DNA of 64,000 nucleotides from Hydra vulgaris (GCF_038396675.1 NC_088931.1:73999501-74063500), one strand, 5' to 3'; numbered from the stretch's first letter, positions 49,962 to 60,898 are shown. The notes: generated from the letters alone by a model not told the origin. Numbers and translations are program-made.

Positions 49962-51243
49962 TTAACATAACAATTCGATAAACCTTGATATGCCCATTTG
50001 CCACAAAAGGCTACCTTGACATGAATTAAAATAATCTGTGAAAGTATTTCTTATTATTATTGCATTAAAAAAAGATCGATTACTTTCTGATTTGGAGAAA
50101 TTAAGCAAACACCCTTGATCTTTTAATTCTTTTCTCCAATCTCCTTGGATAACAATTCCTGAGTTGCTTTCACTATCTACAAAACCAGTAGGAACATAAT
50201 GTGCTCCATCTGTTAGACGCAAATAGTTGTGAAGACAGTATAGCCTTTATTATATTTTCCACTTTCGATGGTTTAGCTTTAATTGGAGATCTGTAAATTC
50301 TCCACCTGGCAGCCAGAATTCCAAAACTATTTCAATTGCTCTACGACATCGAGATAAGCGATAATTATAAATTCTTTGTTGGACTGTAAGGTTTTTACCT
50401 GGGTATGGTTTCATTAACCATGGCTTAAGTGCAAATATATCATCTCCAACAAGGACTGGTGGAACTTTCGGATTGAATTTAGACACTTCTCGTAAATTAA
50501 AATCACTCATATTAAATGCTCTACCTAATGTGCTTGCATTTAAAATAGAAGCATCATTCCCCCTTCCATATCCCCCAATGTCAACCATTGTAAAACAATA
50601 TTTAGCATCACAGATGGTTAATAAAATCGTGCTGTAAAATCCTTTATAATTATAAAAAGAAGAACCAGATTGTACAGGAGCCTCATTGCGTACGTGCTTT
50701 CCATCAATAGCTCCTATACATTGTGGAAAGTTTCTGATTAAATTCTTTAATAATATTTTGCCACTCTTTTATATCGTTAGGGGCTCTTAGAAATATTTTT
50801 AAGAACTTCACATATAGCACAACAAGTTTCTTCAATTATATTACATACTGAAGCTCTGCCAACACGAAAATAAAATGACTGAGTTTGTTGTGATTCTCTT
50901 GTAGCAAGGTATCGAAGTGTAATTATTTATCTCTGGGATGGGCATATAGACTCTCTACTGGGACAGTACTTTTTTGTTATTGAAGGTCCGATTAATGACA
51001 AAAGATGTTCAAATCTGTCAGGAGACATTCTTAGGTATCGAAAAAAAATTCTCTATCAAGTAGCATCATTTCTAGCACCAACGAACTAAATGCACCTTGC
51101 TGTACGCGTTTTTTAAATAGTTCTCTGACCCATAACTGATGTTTTCTTTTTTTTGAGTTTTTTTGACGTTTTAAAATTAAAATTATAACGAAAAGTCGAT
51201 AATTTAGAACAGCACTTTTTTTATTAACCGCCATGTTTTTCAT
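49962..51243 (-). pseudogene. PIF/Harbinger DDE transposase, frameshifted
   Basis: On the minus strand: KHQLWVRELFKKRVQQGAFS with LVLEMMLLDREFFFRYLRMS (51150-51010), ATRESQQTQSFYFRVGRASV (about 50910), CIGAIDGKHVRNEAPVQSGS (first catalytic Asp, about 50720), MVDIGGYGRGNDASILNAST (50588), PVLVGDDIFALKPWLMKPYP (second Asp, about 50460), QRIYNYRLSRCRRAIEIVLEF (Glu, about 50370), and CLHNYLRLTDGAHYVPTGF (about 50225). All three acidic residues remain recognisable, but there are at least four frame breaks. Confidence 0.88.
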
Positions 51244-51418
51244 TTATTCTATGTTTTTTTGTTTTTTTTTAATTTGACTTAATTAAATGCACTGGAAACA
51301 TCACATTGCACAACAAATTAACGCACAACAAATCAAACGAAAGTTGCACGATTGTTGTGCGACATTTCTACAACTCTTAAAAAACAAGCTTAAGTATTAA
51401 TTAACAGATTAATTAATA

Positions 51419-51958
51419 ATGGGATGTGCTGCACCGTTGAGTCCAGATGATAAAAAAGTGTCCTCTAACTCATCGAAAATGGGTCACTCCATTAGTTACA
51501 TGGTGAGAGCTATTGGACTATTAAAAACACTTTACTAGTCCTCATAAGTATGGGATAAAAAAAAGACCCGAACGTCCATCAACATTAAGTGATCGTGATA
51601 AGCGAAGACTGTTGAGACAAACTTCAAATTCTTCATTAAATGCACATCAAATTGATGCAGAAGCAGGTGTGATTGCTAATTTACGTACAGTTCAGCAAGT
51701 TATTCATAATGGTTTTCACCTTTTGCGCAAAAAACTTCAGCGAAAACCACCTTTGACAATAAATCACATAAACAATCGAATAACTTTTGCAAAGGACCAC
51801 GTAACATGGAAAGAAAAGTGATAAAGAGTAGTATTTTTAGACAAAAAACGATTTTGTCTTGATGGACCGGACCGATAGAATTAATATTTTCACGATTTGC
51901 GTAAAGAACCAGTAACACAGCAACGACGTCAAATGGGTGGTGGTGGTGTAATGATTTG
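51419..51958 (+). pseudogene. Tc1/mariner (Tc3-like) transposase, truncated
   Basis: Opens with MGCAAPLSPDDKKVSSNSSK (ATG 51419), then an HTH region KMGHSISYMVRAIG. A frameshift leads to PERPSTLSDRDKRRLLRQTSNSS (second HTH, about 51570-51630), RTVQQVIHNGFHLLRKKLQRKPPL, and FLDKKRFCLDGPDR (first catalytic Asp, about 51838-51870), HDLRKEPVTQQRRQMGGGGVMI. It ends abruptly at about 51958, where LINE sequence begins, so the remaining DDE residues are missing. Confidence 0.82.
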
Positions 51959-52170
51959 AATGATATTTATAAAGAATTTATTTAAATTTTCAGCAATTTC
52001 TTTCTTATCAAATATATCTTCATTTATATTAGTTTTTAACCTCTTTGAAATTGTGGCGTTTTTTATTAATTATTTTTCTCCTATCACTTCTTTAATAACT
52101 TCCCATGTTCTTCTACTATTTCCTATCGAATGTTCTAAGAGAATAGAATAGTATTTTTTTTAACTAAATA
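51959..52170 (-). mobile_element. LINE linker fragment, minus strand
   Basis: The minus strand reads YYSILLEHSIGNSRRTWEVIKEVIGEK and then NINEDIFDKKEIAENLNKFFIN, the segment between endonuclease and RT of CR1/jockey-type LINEs. It is a short internal piece abutting the Tc1-like pseudogene. Confidence 0.7.
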
Positions 52171-53132
52171 TTGAAGTGAACTTACTTGATGACATTTTAA
52201 TTTGATCAAAGTTTGGTTAATTAATAATTGTTTGGATATGTTTCATATTTATTGCATGATAAATATATACTTGATTTAGCAAGAATATTAATCAGTTTTT
52301 CAATTAAATTTGAAACCCAACCCCACCTACCTATACAAAAGCTAAAATTAATTCTATAAATTGCCGGCGAGACATGAAAGTATTGAATGCGGTGCATTAG
52401 AAAAGAAAGTATAGTACTGCAGATCTAAACTAAAGTAAACAATTCTTTTATATCAAAATATATTTTTTTTTACAAACAGCACAGTGTAAAGAAATAACTT
52501 TCGGACCAATAGTACGATGTAATTCTTTCTAACTTTCATTATTATTTTTTAAATTTTCGCTGCGAAAAAATATATCTGTGAGAGTGTGTGTGCGTGCACA
52601 TATATTTTGAATAAGTGCTCTTCAAACTTTACTATCTGATCTTCTTTAGTCAGTTAAGAAAAATATCAATAAAACCGACCATATGGCAAATATTTTATTT
52701 AAACTTTAGACTCTATCAGATTTAATTTTTTTTTTAAAACGCAAGATAAACATTTTTTTTGTTTTAATATAAACAGGTCCTATGCGTCATAATAGACCGT
52801 TTCACACAATATGCTACATAAACGCGGGTACGCACACGGGTTTGCGCGTGTACGCAACTACGCACATATTTTATTCAAGTATTTTAATAAAAAATTTCTG
52901 TAATTTATAAGTTGAAATCGTTTCTTTATCGGAAACTTTATTTTAATTTTTAATGACTATAAAAATTTCATTGAAATTTAAATAACCACTAAACGATATC
53001 AAAACGTGAAAGATGAAAAACACAATTAAACAAAATGTTTAACACGCAACTTCTTATATAATTCAACGCCAAAATAAAATTAAGTCAAATAAAGCTTAAT
53101 AAATTTATACAAATTCAACCAATTTTTTAGCA
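52171..53132. other. Upstream flank of first innexin
   Basis: AT-rich, with a patch of alternating purine-pyrimidine CG-containing words at 52570-52865 (GTGTGTGCGTGCACATATAT, ACGCACACGGG, TTTGCGCGTGTACGC). It is the only CpG-rich stretch near the gene and may hold its promoter. ATTTTTTAG lies directly before CAATG (53133), a possible splice acceptor. Confidence 0.4.
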
Positions 53133-54287
53133 ATGTCTCTAATAACAGGCAGCATTAAAGATATACTTTCAATTAAACTCAAAAGCCGGCACGATGCTTA
53201 TACTGATCAGTTCAGTCGAATATTTATGACAAAGATGTTCATTATATCTGCCTTGATTATGAGTGTTGATTTCTTCAATGACAAAGTAGCTTGTATACAA
53301 AGCGACTCTAGAATGACTTCCGAATTTGTCCACAGTACTTGCTGGATCCAGGGTTTCTATACATTTGCCGAGTTAAACAACTGCACCAAACACTGTGGAT
53401 ATTTTGGAATTCCACAAGAAATTCAGATGGATGGAAAGAACGAGAAAAACGAATTATGCAACACAAAAGCAGGAAGTAGTTGTTTTCCTATGACAAAAGT
53501 GTTCTTTGTACAATATCAGTATTTCCCTTTTTATATTGCGTCGTTATCGGTATTTTATTTTATACCCTATATTTTTTTCCGCGTTATAAATTCAGACCTC
53601 ACGAGCCTCAAGTCATACATGAAATGTTCTAGTATTACTTGTCCAAAAAAAATTGTTGAAACTTATTTTAATTATAAAATGAACGGTGGACGATCAAAGT
53701 TACGCGTAAAAGTTATTCTAAATATAGGAGTAAAAACGCTATACGTAATAGTCAACGTAGTTGGTTTTTTTTGTACAGATGCCTTGCTTAACTATCGTTA
53801 TAAATCCTACGGTCTTCAATGGATTCAGTGGTCAAGGTCAAACAACTCTGTTAACACTGCTAAACCTGGAAATCTTATTCTTCCAGCTATGGGAATATGT
53901 GAAATTTATGAGGGATTCATGGATAAGATATCCAATTTGAATAACAAACATAAATTCATATGTGAAATAAGTCCTAATATCTTGTATCAATACGTCATGC
54001 TTGTTTTGTGGTTCATTTTTACGATAGGAATAGCAATTTCCTGTTTAGGACTTTTGCTAAACATATCATCCTATGTTGTAATTTACTTAAACTTCCTTAA
54101 ATGTCACGGAAAAAAAATAAACATGGTTCATAATAATTTGTCAATAAGAGAAATTGAATATTTGCGTTATATTCGTAATAAAGATCTATCGTTGTATAGT
54201 GACGTACAAAGATGGTTAAAAAAGACAAGATTCGACAAAGAAACCATAAATTCTTTGGAAAACAACCGCAACAATGCCAAACCATAA
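53133..54287 (+). CDS. Innexin (gap-junction channel subunit), copy 1
   Basis: Four-pass plasma-membrane protein, 384 aa, that would assemble into hemichannels and gap junctions for electrical and metabolic coupling. Predicted membrane spans are about 31-49, 130-150, 197-216 and 286-312, with cytoplasmic N- and C-termini. The YYQWV-type TM2 signature appears as QYQYFPFY (127-134), keeping the TM2 proline. The first extracellular loop has six cysteines (54, 70, 84, 88, 109, 117), more than the usual two or three; the second has two (256, 277; ICEI and FICEIS). The conserved TCPKKIVETYFNYK lies in the cytoplasmic loop. Single exon; the ATG is 2 bases after an AG acceptor-like site. Its paralogue lies 2.5 kb downstream in the same orientation. 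No inactivating change seen. The family call is secure; the exact orthologue is not known. Confidence 0.96.
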   Translation: MSLITGSIKDILSIKLKSRHDAYTDQFSRIFMTKMFIISALIMSVDFFNDKVACIQSDSRMTSEFVHSTCWIQGFYTFAELNNCTKHCGYFGIPQEIQMDGKNEKNELCNTKAGSSCFPMTKVFFVQYQYFPFYIASLSVFYFIPYIFFRVINSDLTSLKSYMKCSSITCPKKIVETYFNYKMNGGRSKLRVKVILNIGVKTLYVIVNVVGFFCTDALLNYRYKSYGLQWIQWSRSNNSVNTAKPGNLILPAMGICEIYEGFMDKISNLNNKHKFICEISPNILYQYVMLVLWFIFTIGIAISCLGLLLNISSYVVIYLNFLKCHGKKINMVHNNLSIREIEYLRYIRNKDLSLYSDVQRWLKKTRFDKETINSLENNRNNAKP

Positions 54288-55960
54288 ATCTTCTAATTAA
54301 AATATCTTAAAAAAGAAGTGTGACAATAAGAAAAAAAAAACATTTTTATCGGATATATATTTATAATGGTAAATTATGTTTAATTAAACAGTTAAATTTA
54401 TACGGTTTGGGATGCAAAGGTAATCCTTGTAATTACTAACATCTTCATCAAAAAGTTCAACTCTAATGTGAGGTCTTCACAACTCATCAGTTTTTCTTTA
54501 ATTTAAAATATTTGTTAGGTAATACTGTTTCTTTTAATTACTCAAGAAATGAATGTTCTTAAACAAGATAATAAATACATAGAAATTCTGAAAATTTAAC
54601 CTTGATTCAGTTAATAATCAACTTTAATAAATTTATGAAATTATTTGTTTTAAAATAGCAACATGACAATAGTTAAATGTTTACTTAACAACAACAAAAA
54701 GTAAATCGGAATTGTGCGTCAGATTTTTTTTTAAATGTCTCGCTAAAATCTCTAAAACTCTCGAAGTTTGTTAATTAAAAAATTTAACTTTGAAAACTAA
54801 TTTCTTCTCAGGAGTCAATGTAGATTATAATAATGTATTTTTATTGCCGCAACACTTTCTGCATTGCAAACAAAAATATTTTTCCCAAGTAACGGAAACT
54901 TTAAAAGACTCTTGATTTTTCAATGAATTTAAAAAACATTTGTTTTAAAAAGGCTATATGAAAATAATTAATGCTTACGTAATTACAAAAAAAAAATGAA
55001 TTAGAATTTGTGCGTCAGTTTTTTTCAGTCTAAAATCATAACGTCGGCTTACAATCAAAACCTCCTTAGTCCGATTTTTTCATTTTTGAGGTTTTGACTT
55101 AAATTGGTTAGTTTTCTTAATGTGCAGCTCTATGCAAAACCACATAAATCTAATTGCCTCAGAAATATATTAAACTGCCATCCATTGTTTACAGTCAAAA
55201 CCTTCTAACCTAGTTTCTAGTTTTAGTTTTTTGTGTCTCGTGTAAAATTTGTAAAAAAGGACGTAGAAGGTATTGATAGTAAGCCGACGATATGCTCAAA
55301 TTTTTTTACAATTATAAATTTGAATTTTGCAAATTAATTTCTTTCAGGAGTTAAATTAATAACTCTTGGAAACAATTATTTTAATTTAAAATTTTTTAAA
55401 TTTAGTTACTTAAGGATGGAGTTTTTAGAGTTTAAATAACAAATTTTTTCTTAAAAAATTTATATTTTGTAACTTAATAAAATAACTTCAATAATATTTT
55501 TTTTATAAATATAAGAGTAAAACTAGATAATGAGTAAAGGGGTACCCATTATTTAATGTTTGAACGCCACTGTTTACTGATGCTTAAACACCAGGTTATT
55601 TTAATGAATTAAAAAATACTTTATTTTTAAAAGATTTTAATGTTACAGTTTATGGAAAAATGAAATTGTAAACATCTGCTCAATCGCAAACTTGTTTAAA
55701 CGCAAGTTTAAACGCGAGTTTAATCCGAGAAATCGATTTTGAAAAATTGACGAAAAACTGGACTACTTAAAGGCGCACAGCAACAGAAGTTTTCTCTATC
55801 TATTATTAGGGCCAAGAATCTATTATTTGATCTTATATTTAAATATATGATAGACTTTATATATGATAAAAATTGGAAATAATTCGAAATTTTTATTTTT
55901 GCCACTGAGCTGTTTTTGGAAATTAACTCCTCATATATAAACAAAATGTATTTTTTTAAA
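54288..55960. other. Spacer between innexins, no gene seen
   Basis: AT-rich. The short frame at 55720-55944 has no support. Presumably contains the 3'UTR of the first innexin; no strong polyadenylation signal was picked out. Confidence 0.5.
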
Positions 55961-56135
55961 ATTTAGTTACTAAGGTGCTACCAGACGGTCTTATCATAGT
56001 GCACCGTGGAAAAGCATTTATCTAGGAAGTTCTCGCCTCCTTCCTCACCAATGCCTCTAAATTGGACTAGAATCGGCGTTGAATCTAAGACCTATTGGTT
56101 CTGAGTCAGAACACTAACCACTGTGCGACGGCTGC
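55961..56135 (-). mobile_element. tRNA-derived SINE, minus strand
   Basis: Reverse complement starts GCAGCCGTCGCACAGTGGTT (A box region), has AGATTCAACGCCGATTC (B-box-like), then AGGAAGGAGGCGAGAACTTC and TGATAAGACCG, matching the + strand copy at 30787-30989 block by block. It lies in the spacer upstream of the second innexin. Degraded relative to the first copy. Confidence 0.82.
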
Positions 56136-56803
56136 AAAATATAATGACAATGATTTTTTTATTCACCACTAGCAGATAAAAACAGTTGCATTTTCTAGAT
56201 TTTTCAAGGTTATTTTTTATAAACAAAAATAATAAAGAAAAAAAAAAAAGATTAGAAAAGATAGTTATCCTTTCATTACTCTTAGTTACCACTTCACTCT
56301 TTAAATCAAGTATTACTCATATTAATATAAATTACCATATCATACAATCATAATATAAATTTTCATATTTTCGAAAAAAATCAAATTTTAACAATAATTG
56401 AGAAATCAATTCATTATGAAATTTAACTTATCATTTTTTCAAGTATTGTTTATGACGTTATAAATACATCCCTTTAGTTAGATAAAATTTTATTTTTTTG
56501 AATTTTAACCTTATGTTATATTATCAAAGTTGCCTTTAAAAATAAGTTTTAAGTTGTTTTTAAGCCGAGAAAATTGTTTTTAACATTCTGATCATTCCAG
56601 ATAAAGACGATAGGAGTAGTATAATAAAACTTTAGGTTCAGACAATGTGTTAAGTAACCATGGCAATTTTTAACACCTTATGGTCTCTATTCGTATTTAT
56701 CATTTTTATTTATCAGCGCACATATTTAATGATTTAATAAAAAAAGTCAAAAAAGATTTCTTTCTTGCTAAAAAAAAAATAAGTTCAAAAAAAGTTTGCA
56801 GCT
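56136..56803. other. Upstream flank of second innexin
   Basis: AT-rich, no coding sequence. It ends in AAGTTTGCAG immediately before CTATG, an AG that could serve as acceptor but with a weak pyrimidine tract. Confidence 0.4.
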
Positions 56804-57985
56804 ATGTCTTTTATAACTGGTAATATCAAAGACATTCTTTCTATTAAGTTTAAAAATCGTCAGGATGCTTACACTGATCAATTTAGTCGTATATTTATGA
56901 CAAAAATATTTTTAATATCTGCTTTCATTATGAGTTTAGACTTTTTTAACTCAAATATATCATGTTATTATAAATCAAAGCCTCTTCTAGATCAGGAATT
57001 TGTTCATCGCACTTGCTGGATCCAGGGTTTATACAATTTCGTTGAGTTAAACAAAATGTGCTCAAAAAATTGCAAATACTTTGGAATACCGCACAACATT
57101 GAAATGGATGGAATAAAAAATGACGTACTGTGCAATACAAAGAGTGAAAAAAAATGTATTCCAATGGCTAAAATATTCTTCCTTCAATACCAATACTTTC
57201 CATTTTATATTGGTTCGTTAGCGGTAGCTTACTACCTCCCTTATATAGTTTTCCGCGCAATAAATACAGACATTATTAATTTGAAGACACTAATTGCGAC
57301 CTCAAGAATCACATGCCCAAAAAAGATTGTTGAAACTTATTTTAATTATAAAGTAAATGGTGGACAATTAGAACTACGTTTTAAGACAATTCTTAGTATA
57401 ATAGTTAAGTTGTTGTACGTCATTGTAAATTTATTTGGATTTCTACTCACAAATTTGTTGTTAAACAATAAATACCTGACGTATGGTGTAGACTGGATAA
57501 TATGGGTGCAAAACAAACAAAAACTCGGTTTCCATGAAATTGGCCAACATAATATTTCAAATCCTGGCGATGTACTTTTACCTGTTTTAGCTTTATGCGA
57601 AATACCAGCGGCATCCAACAACAACCGCTATCAATATGTTAATAATCATAAGTTTATATGTGAAATAAGCCCTAATGTTTTGTATCAATACGTAATGGTG
57701 GTTTTATGGTTTATGTTTATACTTGGTGTTTTAGTATCGTGTGCTGGTTTTTTTTTAAACATTTTTGAGTATTTTTATATTTATTTCAACATATTTTTGA
57801 ATCGTAGTGTTTTCTTAAAGAACCAAGTTGATGATAAATTTTTTTATAACTTAACTTTAAGAGAAAACGAGTATCTGAAAAACATATTAAACTCAGATAA
57901 AACAATTTATAAAGAAGTACTTAGCTTCTTGAAGCAAAGCAGAGTTTTACAAATGTCATTGAAAAAAAAGCTTGCGAAGCTTTAA
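56804..57985 (+). CDS. Innexin (gap-junction channel subunit), copy 2
   Basis: A 393-aa paralogue of the 53133 innexin, alignable from MSFITGNIKDILSIKFKNRQ to the C-terminal ENEYLKNILNSDKTIYKEVL. Membrane spans are about 31-49, 131-151, 198-217 and 295-321. The TM2 signature is QYQYFPFY (128-135). Extracellular cysteines are 54, 71, 86, 90, 110, 118 and 265, 286, all eight matching copy 1 in order. TCPKKIVETYFNYK is identical. The second loop is longer (YGVDWIIWVQNKQKLGFHEI insertion). Single exon, same strand, clearly a tandem duplicate that has diverged. The stop codon is followed within about 45 bases by LINE sequence, so its 3'UTR may derive from the LINE. Confidence 0.96.
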   Translation: MSFITGNIKDILSIKFKNRQDAYTDQFSRIFMTKIFLISAFIMSLDFFNSNISCYYKSKPLLDQEFVHRTCWIQGLYNFVELNKMCSKNCKYFGIPHNIEMDGIKNDVLCNTKSEKKCIPMAKIFFLQYQYFPFYIGSLAVAYYLPYIVFRAINTDIINLKTLIATSRITCPKKIVETYFNYKVNGGQLELRFKTILSIIVKLLYVIVNLFGFLLTNLLLNNKYLTYGVDWIIWVQNKQKLGFHEIGQHNISNPGDVLLPVLALCEIPAASNNNRYQYVNNHKFICEISPNVLYQYVMVVLWFMFILGVLVSCAGFFLNIFEYFYIYFNIFLNRSVFLKNQVDDKFFYNLTLRENEYLKNILNSDKTIYKEVLSFLKQSRVLQMSLKKKLAKL

Positions 57986-58029
57986 CAATATTATTAACAA
58001 TATTAACAATATTGCGAAGCTTAAACAAT

Positions 58030-58640
58030 ATTAAATAATGAGCTGAAATCTAATTATTCTTTAAACCAGTTTAAAACAAAACTTAAGCAATTACTGATGA
58101 TACATGAAAATGAATTAAAGTTCTTCTAAAAAGCTTTTTAAACTAGCTAACAAAAACAAAAATTAACCTACTAATTACTCTTTAATATTATATTTAATAT
58201 TCTAAACAATAGTCTGCTATTGTAAATGTATTTCTTATCTTATAAGTTTTGAATTTACAAACGATTTTTTTAAGTTTTATTATTTGAAATACTAATTACT
58301 AAAAATATTGTAAAATTTTATAATTTCAATTTTTATTAAAAAAAGTTATTGTAAATTCTTTTTGTAATATTAATACTTATATATCATCTTATTTTACTAA
58401 TCAGTTCTTAAATATAAATACTCTTTGAATTACTAAATATTTTAAACGTTATATATTTTATTTTTTGCATTTTGTTAAAACATTTTATTTGATGAATATG
58501 CATTTTTTTAGGGGGGGGCTTAATGATAAGATGAATTTTGTCTTCTTCAAGCCCCAGTCATGCAAATATTTGTTTTTATAAATTACGAGTGTAAATTATT
58601 TTCAATCGGCAAATACAATACTAAAAAAAAAAAAAAAAAA
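58030..58640 (+). mobile_element. LINE family B 3' end, just after innexin copy 2
   Basis: The + strand reads NNELKSNYSLNQFKTKLKQLLMIHENELKFF with a stop at about 58128, the last ORF2 residues, equivalent to 43670-43753. The AT-rich 3'UTR leads to the stem-loop at 58515-58555, then ATCGGCAAATACAATAC and a poly(A) tail 58623-58640. The 5' truncation is close to the smallest possible for this family. Confidence 0.85.
58515..58555 (+). other. LINE 3'UTR stem-loop
   Basis: Outer stem GGGGCTT/AAGCCCC (58515-58521 and 58549-58555) and inner stem AAGAT/GTCTT (58528-58532 and 58540-58544, one G-T wobble) around a 7-base loop. Same architecture as 44338-44381. Confidence 0.75.
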
Positions 58641-59262
58641 GCATTAGATCTTCGACGAAACATAAAGTTTTAATTTTGCTTAGAAGCTGATGAATCAAAA
58701 AGACTTATTAGAATAATAGTATTTACAAGTATTATTTATTTTAAAGTAAATGAATTGTATTTTTTTAAATTGTTATTCAAACGTCAAATTTGATTAAAGT
58801 ATATAAAAAATTTTTTATGCCACTTATTGTTTGGAGGAACAATACTGATTAAGATGGCTTTTCTAACAACGTCTTGAAAAAACAAAAAAACAAAAAAAGG
58901 GTGGAAACAAGACGGAGAGATAACGTATAATATGCCATCTTGTCCCAATCAAGTGATCAGATAATTCATTTATGAATATTTTGTTTTCATTTTTAATATA
59001 TATATATATTTTTACTTGCAAACTGTTGTATTCTTGCAAACAAGTTTTCAGTCTGCAAGAACACCCACATGTAGGTAAAGAATTATTTGGATGAAACTAT
59101 TGTACTTACAAAATAATTTTTTTGACAGTTTTGCAAATAATTCACAATTTTTTTTTTCTATTAAAATGATAATTAACTTACTAATATTTTGTTAACATTC
59201 ATTTTATGTAGGAATCAGTCAGTTTTCTCAATTTTTAAAAGATCTTAATTCAAACGGGCAGA

Positions 59263-59301
<39 letters not shown>
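59263..59301. repeat. (TA)n microsatellite
   Basis: TA array, followed by a second short one near 59318-59333. Confidence 0.9.
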
Positions 59302-59303
<2 letters not shown>

Positions 59304-59899
59304 GTATTATATACTTTTAAATATATATATATATGATCTTGACGTAACTAATTGACCTTTTCACAGTATTTTGATATCTCATAAATTTCATGCGCGCACA
59401 TATTTAATAGTACGTCAAGGCTCCTAATGCTCAAAGTCGTATGAAAAATGTAAATACACATACATGTCTTGAAAAACACATATATATCTTGAAATTGAAA
59501 AAAATGTTATCGTATACTCACAAAATGACTAATTAATTGACCAGAAGTGCTAATTTTTGTAAGAATACAATCATGTCAAAATGTCAATATAATATTGTCC
59601 TTACATAATTAAAACAGAAAATTCACGTGACAAGTTACAATTGAAAATAAAATGTGTTCAAACTTTATAAAAAAACATTTTAAAATTCATTTTCGGATGA
59701 GGTAGAACGCTCTGTTTTTTTTTAAAACTAATTCTCATTAAGTGTAAATATTTTCATGAAGAGATATAATTTGGAGGCACAAAGGAGGGATCGGTTTCCT
59801 CCATCTCCCTGATGAAATTATTTGCTCTCAGACAGTATATAATTAAAGTGATTCTATGGAGAAGTTAGATATCCTCTCATTATAAAATCATACTAAGTG

Positions 59900-59961
59900 T
59901 TCCAAAGAGTTTTTTAATAATTTGAGTATACCATACACAAATTATTAAAAACTCTTTGGAA
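59900..59961. repeat. Hairpin, first of an adjacent pair
   Basis: Arms TTCCAAAGAGTTTTTTAATA (from 59900) and TATTAAAAACTCTTTGGAA (to 59961), about 24 bp each, with a 13-base loop. Confidence 0.85.
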
Positions 59962-59968
59962 GCTGCCA

Positions 59969-60062
59969 ACCCTTCATTTAATGCACGGCATTTTCTTGCT
60001 ATTTCTATTCATACACATTGAATAGAAATAGAAAAGAAAATGCCGTGCATTAAATGAAGGGT
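59969..60062. repeat. Hairpin, second of an adjacent pair
   Basis: Arms from ACCCTTCATTTAATGCACGG (59969) and CCGTGCATTAAATGAAGGGT (to 60062) extend inward through GGCATTTTCTT and CTATTTCTATTCA around a short TACACAT loop, about 43 bp per arm with small gaps. It begins 7 bases after the preceding hairpin. Confidence 0.88.
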
Positions 60063-60732
60063 AGTCAGTTGCAAAATAAAAAGCATTTGTTCTTGAATTG
60101 ATCAAACAAAGTGTGAACATCTTAAATTTTATATTTACAAGCGGTTTGTATAATGTTGCTTATAGAATAAACAAACTGAAATACGACAGCAGCGAGGAAT
60201 AAAAAGTATCTTATACAATATTGACGATAAAATTTAGTCACTCTATCGTATTTAATCTAAAAAAGTTGCAATGCAAGCAACTATATACCATCATCTATGT
60301 ACCCTTATCTATGTATCATCATCTATGTATCCTTTGATTCAAGATGTGTCAAATCAAAAAAGCTTAGCTAGATTATTAAAGCCACTACTTCAGGAATAAA
60401 TGGTTTTTAAAAATTACAAGATATACACAGTTTATTACAAAATTTAATTTTAAATCTCTAGAAGCCCTTAAGAAAGCAAAGCTCAACCCGCCCTTAAAAA
60501 AACAAAAGTTCAGAAAACAAATTATGAAACCAACTGTTGTGTCAATATACTATGCTCAAAACATGTTTTATCAAATCCATCGAAATAATCTTCAATTTAT
60601 TACAGAGATGTCAGAAGTGATATGTGTCAATTATCATAAATAGTGCAAAGCTATCAAAATGGTTAAATAATTCTTTCGAATACATCAGGTTTCGGCAGTT
60701 GCTGATTCATTCTATGATTTAGATATCGCGTG

Positions 60733-60898
60733 AAGGATATATTCAACTACATAAAACATCTAATGAGAAGAAGTGAAGTGTGTAAGAAAATAAGTGAAAG
60801 ATGTATGCAACTACATAAAACATCTGATGAGAAGTAGTGAAGTGTGTAAGAAAATGAGCGAAGAATGTATTCAACTACATAAAACATCTGATGAGAAG
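60733..60898. repeat. 64-bp tandem repeat, about 2.5 copies
   Basis: The unit contains CAACTACATAAAACATCTGA and GTGAAGTGTGTAAGAAAA; it recurs at 60744, 60808 and 60872 with a few changes. Noncoding. Confidence 0.88.

Larger units (their letters stand above)
48898..51390. mobile_element. PIF/Harbinger transposon with TAA target duplication
   Basis: The left end AGCTTGGTTTCC (48898) and right end complement AGCTTGTTTTTT (to 51390) are imperfect inverted repeats that continue with AAATGTTGCACAACA on the left and its match near 51340-51362. TAA flanks both ends (48895-48897 and 51391-51393), the 3-bp duplication of Harbinger. The element carries the two expected proteins in convergent arrangement: a MADF/Myb-like DNA-binding protein on + and a DDE transposase on -. 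Both are frameshifted. 2493 bp, complete end to end. Confidence 0.92.
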
